Shown here: one piece after another, positions 6,503 to 7,076 of the stretch
Position numbering within the stretch: the stretch's first letter is position 1
How the letters are laid out: every line of letters begins with the position of its first letter
NCBI GenBank assembly: GCA_025997075.1
Contig: BNUC01000169.1
Coordinates: 1 to 7,076, forward strand
Source of the DNA: Betaproteobacteria bacterium
Lineage (GTDB): Bacteria > Pseudomonadota > Gammaproteobacteria > Burkholderiales > Rhodocyclaceae
DNA length: 7,076 nt
Direction: 5' to 3'
Translations under genes and position numbers: made by a program
Notes under the pieces: model-generated
The model's input: the letters and a program-made list of their open reading frames with translations, nothing else
What the model was told of the DNA's origin: nothing
The model's database searches: none

Positions 6503-7076
6503 TTATCGTCTCCGGCTCCTCGGGACAAGGCCGAGCAAAGAAGCGCGGTACTCGGGGATTCGGTCAGCGGTTTTGCGTCGGGAGCGTATGCTGCGCTTGG
6601 GGTAGGTCTCATCTTTGCGCAAAATCGAGAGCGCGAACTTGCGCAAGGTCGAAAAGTTCCGTGGGGCATGGCCCTTGCGTACCCGGCACTCGTCTTCACG
6701 GAAGGTGACATCGAGAATCCAGTGCAGGCTGTTTTCGATTTCCCAGTGATTTCGTGCCGCCTTGGCGAAAGCTTCGGCGGAGACGATGCCTCGACTGCCG
6801 ATAGAGAAGGCGCGCTCGCGGGAGACTTTGCCGTTGATGTCTCGCTCTCGTTCAATCATCCCGACGCCGGCGAGTTTCGGCCAGCGTTGTCGGATGGCTT
6901 TGTCCAACCAGGAGAGGTCGGTGATCCACAGCGCCCGTCGGATTTCAATCCGCCCATGCCCTTTCTCGACCGTCTCGTACCGACTGACAGGCATACGACC
7001 CAAGCCCAGGGTATCGCCTTCGGCAAAGAATTCGTCTACCGCTTCGGCCAGACAGGGTGGGTTGTCTTTGACCGCC
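6503..7076 (-). CDS. ISAs1-family transposase, C-terminal part (partial at window edge)
   Basis: About 190 codons run in frame from the window edge to a TAA at 6503-6505. Readable family hallmarks are VKDNPPCLAEAVDEFF near the edge, HGRIEIRR, an IGMIERER-like strand (here VGMIERERDINGKVSRE), and the block NHWEIENSLHWILDVTFRED. That block carries the last acidic residue of the DDE catalytic triad and is diagnostic of ISAs1/H-repeat transposases. RKGHAPRNFSTLRKFAL follows and closes the conserved region. A full protein would be about 370 residues, so roughly half is seen. No frameshift or stop is visible, so the gene may be functional. A TTG at 7003 is not the start, since the conserved reading continues upstream of it. 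Confidence 0.88.
   Translation of the reverse strand, partial: AVKDNPPCLAEAVDEFFAEGDTLGLGRMPVSRYETVEKGHGRIEIRRALWITDLSWLDKAIRQRWPKLAGVGMIERERDINGKVSRERAFSIGSRGIVSAEAFAKAARNHWEIENSLHWILDVTFREDECRVRKGHAPRNFSTLRKFALSILRKDETYPKRSIRSRRKTADRIPEYRASLLGLVPRSRRR

Larger units (their letters stand above)
6471..7076 (-). mobile_element. ISAs1-family insertion sequence, 3' part (continues off the right edge)
   Basis: The element starts at 6471 with CAGGG and holds the C-terminal half of an ISAs1-type transposase whose stop is 32 bases inside the end. Its orientation is the same as the copy at 1-187. A small palindrome, ATAAGC-ATATA-GCTTAT (6490-6506), overlaps the stop codon. The far end and the target duplication lie outside the window. 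The bases just outside this end (6461-6470, CCTTATCCAA) do not match those outside the left copy (188-197, CAATCACTAT). Confidence 0.82.

Noticed and set aside
1..7076. Window as a complete small circular molecule with one transposase wrapping around the ends
   Set aside because: Joining the edges gives 20 plus about 190 residues, far short of the roughly 370 expected, so about 160 residues would be missing.

Overview
This window looks like chromosomal DNA of a GC-rich proteobacterium, most likely a betaproteobacterium. The core is the gene order tRNA-Gln, prs, rplY (ctc type), pth, ychF, all on the minus strand. As I recall, that string is typical of betaproteobacteria, usually with ispE (and lolB) just upstream of the tRNA. 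The dRS3-like palindromes (core ATTCCCGCGAAGGCGGGAAT) scattered outside the genes also fit beta- and gammaproteobacteria. The genus cannot be fixed from this sequence.

Layout from left to right. Positions 1-187 are the 5' end of an ISAs1-family insertion sequence: its terminal repeat, a promoter and the first 20 codons of the transposase, on the minus strand and running off the left edge. Positions 224-328 are a dRS3-bounded mosaic repeat (E1). Positions 352-1464 (+) encode an FAD-dependent oxidoreductase of the L-2-hydroxyglutarate oxidase type. Positions 1465-1864 hold no gene but a nested stack of repeats: a dRS3-like unit split by a 335-bp element with 17-bp terminal repeats and a perfect 10-bp target duplication, which itself contains a second mosaic repeat (E2). 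On the minus strand follow gluQ (1865-2791), ychF (2784-3878), pth (3902-4471), rplY (4571-5215), prs (5280-6230) and tRNA-Gln(UUG) (6309-6385). A perfect TATAAT box lies at 6425-6430. From 6471 to the right edge is the 3' part of an ISAs1-family element, in the same orientation as the left one.

How the genes fit together: the minus-strand block is a translation-centred housekeeping cluster. It contains a tRNA, PRPP synthesis for nucleotides, ribosomal protein bL25, peptidyl-tRNA recycling, a ribosome-associated ATPase, and a tRNA(Asp)-modifying glutamyl-Q synthetase. Intrinsic terminators lie after prs and after rplY, so the block probably splits into tRNA-prs, rplY, and pth-ychF-gluQ units with partial read-through. 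ychF and gluQ overlap by 8 bases.

I see no new defence, metabolic or regulatory system. The unusual content is the mobile and repeat DNA: ISAs1 copies in direct orientation at both edges, a pair of oppositely oriented mosaic repeats around the oxidoreductase gene, and the repeat-within-element-within-repeat structure at 1481-1853.
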